A stretch of 64,000 nt of DNA from contig MCFE01000201.1 of NCBI GenBank assembly GCA_002104905.1, positions 1 through 64,000 of the forward strand. Direction: 5' to 3'. Positions 1 to 10,503 of this stretch are shown one piece after another (position 1 is the stretch's first letter; each line of letters starts with the position of its first letter). This DNA comes from Basidiobolus meristosporus CBS 931.73. Taxonomy: Eukaryota; Basidiobolomycota; Basidiobolomycetes; Basidiobolales; Basidiobolaceae. The notes beneath the pieces were generated by a model. It worked only from the letters and a program-made list of their open reading frames with translations, was not told the origin of the DNA and searched no databases. The position numbers and the translations under genes are program-made.

Positions 1-695
1 TTCCTTGGACGTTCCACAATGCTACCAAACCAACCAGCCATTCGACGCAACCTGATTCCAGATATCAACGGATTTTCAACCAATGGACCTGACAGAAAAT
101 CGGGATAACTGGCTTGCTATACTGATCGTTGGCAAGTATGGGTGCCAGACATGTGACACCATAGCAACCCACCAGGCATATATCGGGTCCCTTGATGGCA
201 AGGCCATCATTCCAGTGTAGTCCACCATTGGCTATCTGATTCATCGGCATTCCCTGTAAAAGCCCTTGGAAGGTCTGATCCCAAATGGCCTGAAGGGCAA
301 GAGTTTATTGTCTGACGAGTGAATCGATCGATACCTCGCCCTCCAGACTCTGGCAGGTTGGACGCCAATTGGCAGCTAGCCCAAGATGTATGGACACCCT
401 TAATGCTATCTGATGCCAGTCACCTGAGCTCATCCATCGTACTCACGTAGCAAGAGGATTGAAAGGACAGGGGTTTATTGGATTTGGATTGTCGTTAAAG
501 AGAGCATTGACAAAGCGGGATATCTAGCTATAGGTGGGCGGACATTCCTCAAGCCCAAGGCTAGTGAGGATCCAAGGACCAGCCTTTGATAGGTTATGGC
601 GAAGGGAAAGCCTTTCTCACAGCATGCTTTCAGTCAGAGATGATTCCCCACTCTGGTGGCGAAGATTCAAGGTTGGCCCGATCAAGGAGTTCGGA
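1..695. other. Intergenic, left edge
   Basis: I see no supportable gene here. Open frames on both strands are short and lack motif or splice context. The right part lies downstream of the minus-strand gene that ends at 696. Confidence 0.4.
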
Positions 696-1825
696 TCACC
701 GTGCACATCTCACTAGGATCCATGCAAGCACCGCACCTACACCAACCCCCCCGGCAAGCATCTCCCAAGAAAGTTGATCGTCTCTTGGCCGACGAGGAGC
801 TTTTCTCTGGTTTACGTGATAAGTGAATAGATCCGTCAGCTCCCACAGCTCCGTTCTCCATGAGTCGACAGTGGTCTGCATCAAGGTTATTTGGGTCGCT
901 TCCTTGACCGACTCCTCCACCATCTGACCCGCTAGCTTTTTCATTTCCCAGCTGAAATTGCGGGTTAAGGTACCGTGGTACCTGTGGAGCAACCTGTTCA
1001 AGCTCAACTGGAAGTCGATGTTGTGGTCCTGCAGGTGAAAGGTGATCTCCTGGTGGAAGCCCCCTTGTTGGTCCGATAAGAGGGTTTGGAAGTTCGCCAC
1101 AGCCAGCCGGCCTTCCTCTCGCAGACATCGACCAAGATCTGGCCACTCTGGATTGGGCTCGACAGCGGTGAGCTGGCTCTCGGCTCGGATCTTTCTCGGA
1201 ACCACGTCCTGAGCATTACCACCTGGCGGGTTATGGCAGATGGCTGCTTTCCTGTGGATCACCCAAGAGCTGGTTAAATAAATGGGAGTAGACTTGACAG
1301 AGTCTTCGAGCAGTATATCTGGAGTACGCATTGGGCCTTGGGGCATGGGAGATTGGCCAGATATTGGTACTGGTACTGGTGCTCCGTTCGATACCGGAGG
1401 ACATGTTCCCTGCTTGTTCCCTATAAAGGACAAGAGTATTGGATTAGTGTGGATCTAGGGATCCTTGGTGGATCAGTGCAGGTACCTTTAGGGCATTTAC
1501 TCCCTTCGAAGACATGGATGCACCGACCCTTCCATGGGGGAGGGTCAAGTGTGGGGGGCTTGAATCCCTCCAACCGGGATCTTACCAAAGGCTTTTCGAT
1601 GCTGTGGCGGGTTGTTAAGCGCCCGTCGGGGGGTTTGGTGCTTCTGGGAGGTGATGACGCCGAATTTTGGGTAAATTTTCTAAATTTCCTGACAGGCCAG
1701 CCATCAGCTGGATCTGGCGCAGGAATATGACGACATGCGTTCACCTCCTCGCCAAAAGGCTTGGAGTTGGGGTGCTTTCGAGAGGAAGCACGACCAGATG
1801 TGCTTCTGGACGGTTGGCGAGTCAT
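696..1825 (-). CDS. Uncharacterised protein, probable C-terminal membrane anchor
   Basis: Two exons: 1825-1486 and 1420-696, with a 65-nt GT-AG intron at 1421-1485. The spliced length divides by three and gives about 354 aa from the ATG at 1825. The N-terminal third is basic and rich in Arg, Ser and Pro (starts MTRQPSRSTSGRASSRK). The middle is mainly helical-looking and charged. The last ~20 residues form one hydrophobic segment (LAGGVGVGAVLAWILV) followed by a short RCAR tail, the layout of a tail-anchored protein. I do not recognise a family. The basic start could also be a mitochondrial presequence, which would place the anchor in a mitochondrial membrane. The exon join is well supported by phase; the function is not known. 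Confidence 0.6.
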
Positions 1826-3139
1826 GTTACGGACGGGTAGGGTTAGCGAAGGGATTAGATATGGAAATGGACCGGTTCACCCACCCCCTCGGACATTTTA
1901 TCTCGGTCTCCGCTTTCGTGAGCCAACAATGAAGCAACCCCGACTGGCAGACAGTTTGTTGTTGTGTGGCTTGGGTGTTGATATGGGTTGTTGGGTGAAT
2001 CAGCAATACACTGCCACATGCATGGATCCACCGGTGATCCAAATAAGTCGCGCATCCCCTCAGCCTCAGGATCAGGCGATGCCTAGCGGGTGGGTCCGAG
2101 GTGATTTGGACACTAACTATGTTCGAGAAGATCAAGATCCCGCCAGCTCATCCGCAAGTCCTGTGATGCAACTACGCGTCCCCTATGGAGCAGACCGAGG
2201 CGTATTGTGAGGGGATGAGTCACAGTAGTCGATTCTCAGACCACGGCGTTGAACCCGCAACACGCAACCTCGAAGGTTGGATAGCTGGCAATGCATCAAT
2301 GAAAGACCGGTCAGCGTTTCCCTTCATCCCTGCGAAGTGCTCTTGCAGCTTGACTGTTTGATACTGGCCTGGGTCCAGTCTAATCACTCGTACTCCATCC
2401 CAGCCAATTATGGCCCTTGTCGACTGAGGCGCCCAGCTTAGATCCCGTGCTACACGAAGGTCGAATGTCTACACAACTGAGGGAAGGTGGAGAAGTCTAA
2501 ATACCTTGGGGAGGATTCTTGCTTGCCGTCGAGGCGTCCCATATGCCGCTTTGCGCATCAACATCATCAACCTTCACCGGTGCTGAAGAACGCTGGCGTA
2601 GTTTGGTTTGTGAAGTCGACCATTCAGAATGTTCCGGTTTTCTCGTTTGCGTAACGTAAACTACGATCGAAGTGGTGGCTAGGATCGATGATTGGTTCAC
2701 TGCTTGGTGTGCGTAAATTGAGGTCAAGAAGGATGGGGTGATCCTGCTCTGGTTGGCTTAGATGAAGGTTAACCATCAAGGCCGGCCAAATATGGAATAA
2801 TGGGCTATGCACTCCACTTTAAGCAAGTCATTCAATCTAATAGAATACAAGGACGGATTCAACTAATAATAGATCCGAGCCAAATGGGTTGTCATGTAAA
2901 TTAATTAGAGATACAAACGTAACACCATACGTACCTATAGCGTTTCCCATATAGAGTCCCATCCTTTTCTATATTCGGCGGAGTCGCTACCATCTCTTAT
3001 CGAGGGGCATTTTTCTTCCTGACCTTTCATAACTCTATCTTTTAGCTGGCCACGTTCTTCTCCTTCGGTATACCCATTTCTGAAACCTCCACCCTCTTTT
3101 GAAAGTTGCTTGGTGTTCCCTGCAGTTCTCTCTAAAGAT
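1826..3139. other. Intergenic with one coding-like frame
   Basis: This holds the 5' regions of the two divergent flanking genes. A minus-strand open frame ends at 2497 and runs up to about 2756. It has a possible acceptor (a CAG near 2757) and a hydrophobic stretch SSILATTSIVVYVT. It could be a terminal exon of a small gene, but I found no convincing start exon, so it is not called as a gene. Confidence 0.3.
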
Positions 3140-4353
3140 ATGCCTGAATATCCTCCCAAGAGACCCCATTCTCAAAGTCCCTCTCCTTTCCGTAGAGAGA
3201 TGCCTTCGCCAGCAGGCACAGGCCCAACTTCTCCTCCCTACAACCCAGCTCTCGATATCAATGATGAGGATGAGGCATTCGACCAGCCTTATCCCCTCAA
3301 TCATGCACCGTTCAATCGAGACCGCGAGCGACCCTCTGTTTACGGGAAACAGTTCAAGCCTGAGCCCCTGCCTCAAAACACCTCACGAGGCTCTAATTAC
3401 GGTGTCTACGCCATGCCTGACTATTCGGGCTATCCCTCTGATTCTCCCGCTTTCCATAACAATCACTCCACCCAGAAGCTGCACGACGTCAGCCGCTCCT
3501 CAACCTCTCCCTCACTCCCCTCTCCCTCCATCTCCTCCACCAGTGCGCTTCAAAAGTCCGGAGCGCCAAGCGGAAAGCAGAACCTAACCACCCCGAGCGC
3601 ACCTCCACCTCCCATGTCCCCCTTTGACTTTAACGACGACCAAGACGACCAGATATCCTTCAACGACGACCAGTCCATCGTTACCTTTTCTTCCGACAAG
3701 GCCAAGAAAAGTAAAAAACCTCAGGGGGTTTGGCCTTGCTGTTGCTGCCCGCCATGCTGCTCTCGCAAAGTATGTGTGGCTGTGTCATTTGTGGTGATCG
3801 TGTTGGTAGCGGTCGGGGCGTGGTTGCTCTGGCCCAAGGTCCCGTCAGGATATATCGACGCATTGAAGATTACGCAGGACCCGGTGGTGAACATCAAGGA
3901 GTTGCCGTACACATACCAACAGAACTTCACCCTAACCATCTACATTGACAACTATAACATCCTCCCCTTACGCCTAAACCAAATCGACGTTGTGGTCAGT
4001 ATATTCTATCAGTTGTTCTCCCGCAGCTGACCCCAGTGTCTAAAATTTATTCCTAGGGACGTGATCCAAATGGCAGATCAATCGACCTGGGCAAGGGCCA
4101 GGCAACCAACATCAGGCTCCGCAGCAAAGCGTTGACCTCCTTTGATGTCCCATTCCAGCTGGACTACACGTTCGGCAATACGACGGATCTCATATGGACC
4201 CACCTGGCCCAGGCGTGCGTACCAAACCTAATCCCGAGCCCTAACAAATACAATATGCCGATGTCGTTTATCGTCAGCCTTCATATTCCGGAGATCACTT
4301 GGATCTCGAAGGTCCCTCAGGCTACCTATAAATACGACTACGTCTGCAATTAA
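3140..4353 (+). CDS. LEA2-type single-pass membrane protein
   Basis: Two exons, 3140-3994 and 4057-4353, joined across a 62-nt GT-AG intron; the phase is clean. The ATG at 3140 (MPEYPPKRPHS) is preferred over in-frame TTG upstream. The N-terminal half is a low-complexity Pro/Ser/acidic cytoplasmic region. A Lys/Cys-rich patch (CCCCPPCCSRK) follows, then one TM helix (VAVSFVVIVLVAVGAWLLW). The C-terminal half starts at PKVPSGYIDALKI and continues through the exon join (NYNILPLRLNQIDVV, then GRDPNGRSIDLGKG). It has the beta-rich pattern of LEA_2/NDR1-like domains seen in many fungal plasma-membrane or vacuolar proteins. Such proteins are thought to act at membranes in stress or trafficking; the exact role here is unknown. 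The Cys patch before the TM is a plausible palmitoylation site (inference). Confidence 0.75.
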
Positions 4354-5260
4354 CACGTTTGGGTCTCTACTCGCCATTTCCCTTCCCCTTCCCCTTCCTC
4401 TCCCCCACCCCAATCCATCTATTTGCCCATACAGCATCTACATCTAAACGTGTCACTCGATATAACACGGGTTTCGACATCCATGGGACCGCTCGGGTCT
4501 GCAACATTTCCTCGTCAGTACATAGCGTGAGTGGACTACCACTTTCTAAAGCCACTCCTCCCCCAACCCTCCCTCCGTCAAATACCATCACAGCCTAATT
4601 CCTCTGTTGACCCTAATGTTCGAAATATCCATACCTCCGTGTCCCTACAAGTTTTGTCTCATCTCTCTTCTCTAAGTAACCAGTTCAATCCCCATCACCA
4701 TCTCCATTCACTTAACGATTCCTAAATAGGCACAGGTCCCCTCAACCAAAAGTTTCCTGTTTCAATACACACATATATATACTTATTCCCAGTAAAATTA
4801 TCATCCAGTTCTTTCGTGTACAAAGGCATTGATCAAGCTACCTTTGAACAGACGGTGTATCCGGTCACATTTCTGGAGGGTGCTGGTCGCGGGATGTGAG
4901 AAGTCCCGACGCCGGTTACCACGGCCACCACGCAACATGCATCGTCGAGAGAGTAAGGGGACGTGGGTAGAACTCGTCAGTGCCTTTATTCTGGTCGTGC
5001 TATGGTAGAGGTTTCTGATGTATTGCTGAACGAGAGATAAATAAGCCAATGGAGATGGATGACTGCGAGAGAGAATATAGTAGGTATCCAGGACGCATGT
5101 CAAGGGTCCAACCAGAGTGAATGTGGATATGAACGTGGGTGTGGGTGTTACGGAAGTGTACATAAAAAGAACCGAATTAAATGTTGAAAATAGGAAAAGA
5201 AAGTGTGGAGTTGGCCCCTCTTTCAGCCAGGTCTTCGTCGGGGGTCACCCCGCTGCCGAC
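4354..5260. other. Convergent intergenic region with C/T-rich tract
   Basis: This is the 3' flank shared by the LEA2-type gene and VPS18, which converge here. A strongly pyrimidine-biased tract with a repeated CCCTTC unit occupies about 4372-4412. Open frames here are compositional. No gene is supported. Confidence 0.4.
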
Positions 5261-8200
5261 TCAAACCGTCCAAGAGGCAAGCTCCTCTTGCTCGTCCTGT
5301 TGAATAAATGGTAAGTCGATGCTCTTGATCATGAGATCTCCGCATAGGTAGCACTCCGCCGCCACTAAGTCGTCCAGCTCCTCCTTCAGTTGCTCTAGGT
5401 TCGTGGCGGAGTCCATTTTTTCGGCGGCTTGGTTGTTCTTTCCAGCACGTCGTTGGATGGTCAGATCACGAGCAATCTCTTCCTGAAGCTCCTGGAGCAG
5501 GCGGATTTGTCGAGGATTGAGGTATTGCTTGACCTGGAACAGCTGGCTTAATTTTGCAACCCTGGAATATACCTTATCATGGGGCAAGTTACCTTGTTGA
5601 TTAAACAGTCCGCATGGAAGGCATGTTGGCAAGGGAAGATGTAGAATTGGCGAGTAAGCACCGGTTGGTCGCAGAGAGAGCAATTTTCGTTGAGACTGAC
5701 TATGGCAAATCTAGTGGATAGTGGGTGTCAATCAACATACTCCAGTGCTGCCCGCAGATGGCCGGTCCATGGGACAAACTTACCGGTTCTTTAGCTCTTT
5801 GATATCCTGTCGGATATTCTCTGCGTTTCTGGTAGCTTCGTCCATCTCCCCCTTGAGATCCTCAATATGGATATTGTATTCCTCTAAAGCAGAACAGATC
5901 TCCTCCTAAAATGATGGTTCTGGTTTAATACAAATTCGGGGAAAGAGAAACGAAGGGTCGGCACCTTGAAATCGTCGATATGAGTGAAGTCCGGGAAGAA
6001 AGGCAGAATATCTTCGATCTTCAGCAGGTCTGACTCCTGGAGGAACCTCATGGCACTGTATCATAAGAACTGGTTAATCCCTGAGCTGTTGAGGAGTGTG
6101 ACGGCCATTCCCTACGTCTTAACATCATGCTGCTTCTCGACCACGTATCTAGCGATCTTGAGCCACAATTTCTTCCGCAAGTCTTCATCGTCGTCTGGCT
6201 TGTCAGCATTAATACGTGCAAGCTCCAAATCCTGGTGCTACATGAGTCAACCACGGCGTATGGTGTGTTAATTCCGGGTCATAGGAGATTCTCGTGCGAA
6301 AGCCACAAACCTCTAGTGCCAGATCCACTGCCTCCTCGTACATCCCCATGTTTCCATAGATTAGGACACAGCTCTGGATCCGATTATGCTTGCTGCACAA
6401 ACGGAGTGCATAGTCTTGGTTGTACTTCATCTCTCGACCCTAAGGAGCGCCATGTTAGTGAGATCGGTCGGTGTAGTTAGGGGAAACGAGCAGCGCTACC
6501 TCATTGTTCAGAAAGCTAAGGAGATCCGACTCATCCTCGGTAGGCTGAGTAGTATACAAGGTGAGAAGATAGTTGTGAATGACCGGATCATTGTTGTTCA
6601 TCTTTTGCACCACAAATTGCAGATAGCGAATGGCTTGATTCTATAGAGAAAATGAGTCTTCACCACATCAGTAACCAAATTGCAGTTGGGTCCTACTTGG
6701 GTGGTGTCCTCTGGTGCTTGTGAGTGGTCGTATTTGAGCAAGGCAGGGATCAGGTTCCTGGGGTTGAGGTTGGTATGCCTCATCCACATATTTACGGTTT
6801 CTACGGGAGCATGTTCCATAAGCACCGGCGAATATTTGTAGTATAATTCCACTGAAGCCTATCATGAGGCAGTTCTCTCCATCAGTAACCTCTTGACCGG
6901 GAGCCGGATTCGACAAACTTACCTGCTTTCCAAGAACCTTCGATGCCTCAGCGTAGTTCTTCTCTTGAATCCAATGAGAGATCACTCGATCATAATCGTG
7001 CATCAACGATGCATAATGGAGCAGATCTACATTTCGTCCGTGGCTTCCGATCAAGTCGTAGGTAGTCTTGGGGTCCAGGTGATTCTAAAAAAATGGTAGT
7101 AGGACCATTTAATGATGGATGGCGACTTGGAGGCTATAATACGCATACTCACTTTGTACGATTGCAAAAAGCCGTGGAATTCTTCAGTGAGGATCTTTTG
7201 CTCCTCCTGATAATTGCGCTTCTCCTCATCTTCGAGCGACCCCATTGCTAGGTCCTCCAACGCGTTCAGCTTATTCAAGTAGATCTCCACCAGCCATGTC
7301 CCAATGATGGTGATTTGTGTCAAGTCCTATACAAACCCGGAGATCAGTCAGTCCAATGACCAGTACACAGCACAGCTTCAAGAAACCACTGACGTTCTTT
7401 CTCAACTTTTCAATCTTCTGTAGCAGGTATCTTCTCAAGGCGTCACGCTCGTCACGCTCCACAAATTTGAGCACCACCTCCTCAAATGACACTGTCGACT
7501 GGGCAAAATAATTTGCCGAGAGCAAGTAACGCCCCTGAGAGAAGTAGTACTCTGCCTGCGCGGTCAGGATCTTGTCTTTCTGGATCGGGCTCTATCGACA
7601 GGTTGGACAGGTACCGATTAGATCACGCATTATACTACTAGTACCAAGTGGTGTTACCTTGGCATACTGCAGAGCAGCATCGAACATCATCTTCTCCAAA
7701 TACAGGCTCCACATGTTCTTATCTTCGTTGGCAACAATCAACTCATAAATGGAAACATTGGTGAAGACCCAGTAGGTGTTCTTGGTTGAATCCACCACCA
7801 TCCCCAGGATGTGTTGCGAGGGAGCCTACACATATACGTTGCGACGTTAGCCATTACTCACGGCTTGGAGGGGACAGCTCACAGACAATCTTACCAGGGG
7901 AATCGCGTCTTCGTAGACAACCTGGTCGTTTAACTGACAAACGGCTCTGATTCGATCGTCGTAGAGAAGAATGAAGTGGAACTCGGTTACTGCGATAGAG
8001 ATTGGGCCTTTGGTTTCACTTTGATCAGCCTCGTAAGATGTAGGCGCGTATCTGATTAAGTCAGGTAAACGATAAGTGATCTGATTGCTCCTAAATATTC
8101 CTGCTGACTTACGGCAAAAGCTGGGCGCTATCAATCACGCTATCCCCGACTCCTTGCGACCCGAACACCAGGTCGCCATGGTAGATTCCAGGGCCTAGTT

Positions 8201-9544
8201 GTCGTCCATGACAATATAGAAGCGTAGGTTAGACGCGAATTGCAGAGGAATAGCGATAGGATAGAGGGAAGCATCACCGGTTAACCAACAGAATTTACTT
8301 GCGGTGCTCTGGACCTGAACATCTTGGAACTTGCTAAAGAAGTGTAGCTCGCTGTACGAAAGCTCTCCAGGGATTTCTTGATAAGCTAGTGCAAATTGTA
8401 AGCCTCTCTCCACCCACCGCAGCTCCGCATCCACTGGGCAACTTACATGGATTGTTGGTGTATTTAGAGAACAAGCTCTCGAAAAAGGTACCGTCTGGGC
8501 CATTTTTCTGCGGATTGACATTGCCGATCATCTGGTAGAGTCGGGTGGGCGTGGTTAGAAGCACAAAGTACTTCTTGGGGCTCACCGGGAACTGCTCAAA
8601 CCGGATCCCAGTAATTGGGTTGGCGTCTGCCAAAGAGAAAACCTAAATCTACTCGTTAAATCAACTCAATCACCTCTATGAGTAATCGTTGAGCGCCTCA
8701 CTTGTTTGATGTATTTGTCCTCCTTCTTGAAGTACTCGTCGGTAGGCTCAAGCTCAGTCTCAAATACCGCACCATTCTTGGTTCCGAGCAGGATCTCTTT
8801 CGTGGATGCGTTGGCCCCTTTGCTGATATTTTTATTCCAGGCAACGGACTCTATGGTAATTCCCTGGTAGATAGAACGGTTGAGAACTCGGCTTCCCTCA
8901 TCAGGCTATATGTTAGAAGAATGAGAGATACCTTCAATTTGGATAGGATTTTGCATTTCTTCCATTTCTCATGCAAGTAGTAGTTATCCCCCTCGGTGGT
9001 GGTCACGAGGAGATGCTTTCCCGTGGGATCGAAAAAGATCTTGTATATTTTATTTTCGGGGGCACGACGAGGTAATTCAATGTCTACGGGAAATAGAAGG
9101 ATTAGTAAACTAGGTAGAACCAAGACTGTGTTCAACAAGCTGCTCCATGCCTTCGACATCGTGAGCCTCCTGCAGGTTAATCCTCAAAATGTGATTATTC
9201 TCCAAGGCCATTACAAGAATATTATTGGAAACTTGCACCGAAATAAGGGGAGCAGGAAGTTGGAATTGCACCCTATCCAGGGCGAAGACGTCTGCTTCCT
9301 CAGCTTTATCGATGCCAGCACTGACAAACCCGGTCCCTAACTATGGGAGAAGTAACGTTTAGCTATCTCCGAAGCTATGCTTGTAGAGTGTTCTCTGACT
9401 AACCAATGCAGGCACTGAAGTTTCAAACCCGGAGAAATCGTTTTCCTCGGAGATGGGTATATGTGACTCTTGTAAGGACGAACTGAGCTGTGGTCGGATT
9501 GCCTGAGATTCATTGTGTTCGATGAAGTCATCAATTAAAGACAT
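5261..9544 (-). CDS. VPS18: Vacuolar sorting protein Vps18/Pep3 (HOPS/CORVET subunit)
   Basis: A long gene with at least a dozen exons split by introns of about 60-100 nt. The ATG is at 9544 (MSLIDDFIEHNESQ) and the stop at 5261-5263. The N-terminal half carries the Pep3/Vps18 beta-propeller region: VFALDRVQFQLP, ILRINLQEAHDVE, IYKIFFDPTGKHLL, then FCWLTGPGIYHGDLVFG after splicing near 8200. The middle is alpha-solenoid of the clathrin-repeat type. The C-terminal RING is only visible after splicing: exon 5593-5696 reads ENCSLCDQPVL and FPCQHAFHADCL, and the last exon 5261-5532 supplies CYLCGDLMIKSI. Vps18 is a core subunit of the HOPS and CORVET tethering complexes that drive endosome-vacuole fusion. 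All sections I checked stay in frame, so I consider it functional. It lies 423 nt downstream of the V-ATPase F gene on the same strand. Confidence 0.93.
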
Positions 9545-9967
9545 TTCATATATTTAACTCAGCAAGAGGATTATCAAGAACTAGATGAATTCCAAAGTCG
9601 GCTAAGGTTTTTGTCTAAACGAGATTCACTGAAAGCTTCCTTACTAGTGTCAAGTTATTGAGGCTGTCTTCGTCAAATGATATCGCTTAATTTTACCATT
9701 GCATAATGCTGATTTCTATACAATCTACGCTGATTATATTTTACGTATTCCTACTACTTGGGACTTATAGGCTCATCCCCACCGGCCAAATCATCACGTA
9801 AGATGTAAGCTGGCATTGGATTTGATATACTGAAATTGGATATTCTGTGTGGTAATAGGCATTGACATGAAAAGATGGTGGTTTATTATGATGCAAGTTT
9901 GTTGAAGCTAAGAGTAGTCAGGATAAATAGATCGAACGGGTCTATACAGTGCCGCAACAGAATTCCC

Positions 9968-10503
9968 TTACTCACCAAAGAGCCTTTGCACACGCTTGAG
10001 TACGGAAACCTTAGACGGATCTATAGAAAGAACAGATTAGTCTGAAGCCACTTCCCGCGGAGTCTGCTTACATACCGTAGGGTTGATCCTTTGAAGGGAT
10101 ATCAAGTACAGCTGGAAAAGCTCGATCGTGGTTGCCAATGAGTTCGCGAATATTCTCAGCAGTGTTGGTTAATCAAAACAATAGCAATATCCTTGCGATG
10201 GGTGTACTCTAGAAATGCCTTCCCGATGTTAGCCAAAGTGGTTTCTCGAGTTTGCGAAGAGCTAAGCACAGCTGAGGAATGAAAATTGTTCAGATAGAAC
10301 AGCTTACTGGCATCCACCACTAAAAAGTTGGACTTTTGTCTGGAGTCTACATGGCCAACCCTAGCTAGGAGTAGACCGGTAATGGTGTCCTGGAACAGAC
10401 ACTAAGCATGAAGGTAAATCCAACTATCAGACATTGAGGCATATACTTCATCTTCAATCACAGCTATGAAGTTGCGATCTTTGTATTGATTTCCAACGGC
10501 CAT
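9968..10503 (-). pseudogene. VMA7: V-ATPase subunit F, frameshifted
   Basis: Four exons: 10503-10447, 10389-10308, 10244-10076 and 10020-9968. They encode a protein matching subunit F of the V1 sector along its whole length: [67 protein letters not shown] and a terminal LKRVQRLFGE. Subunit F is a small (about 120 aa) stalk protein that couples ATP hydrolysis to proton pumping. The exons sum to 361 nt, one more than 120 codons. The extra or missing base lies at 10161, after the INQH motif. Read as given, the frame meets TGA at 10156-10158 and loses the conserved C-terminal third. Because the rest is intact and the gene is normally single copy, an assembly or sequencing error is as likely as true decay. 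Intron 2 uses a weak acceptor (CGAG) chosen because it restores family length. Confidence 0.85.

Noticed and set aside
534-1277. Several plus-strand open frames over the first gene
   Set aside because: They are antisense shadows of the two-exon minus-strand gene, which has better splice and composition support.
2250-2290. GTTGAACCCGCAACACG, resembling a tRNA T arm on the minus strand
   Set aside because: The stem does not pair properly around a seven-base loop and no cloverleaf could be formed.
5597-5683. Reading of the VPS18 last exons in the frame LSLRPTGAYSPILHLPLPT
   Set aside because: The neighbouring frame gives a RING-H2 sequence and joins to the last exon through a 60-nt intron, so the long open frame is an artefact.
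10272-10307. A 36-nt intron in the V-ATPase F gene
   Set aside because: The segment can be left in frame or removed, but a 63-nt intron ending at CGAG (10245-10307) gives the expected family sequence and length.
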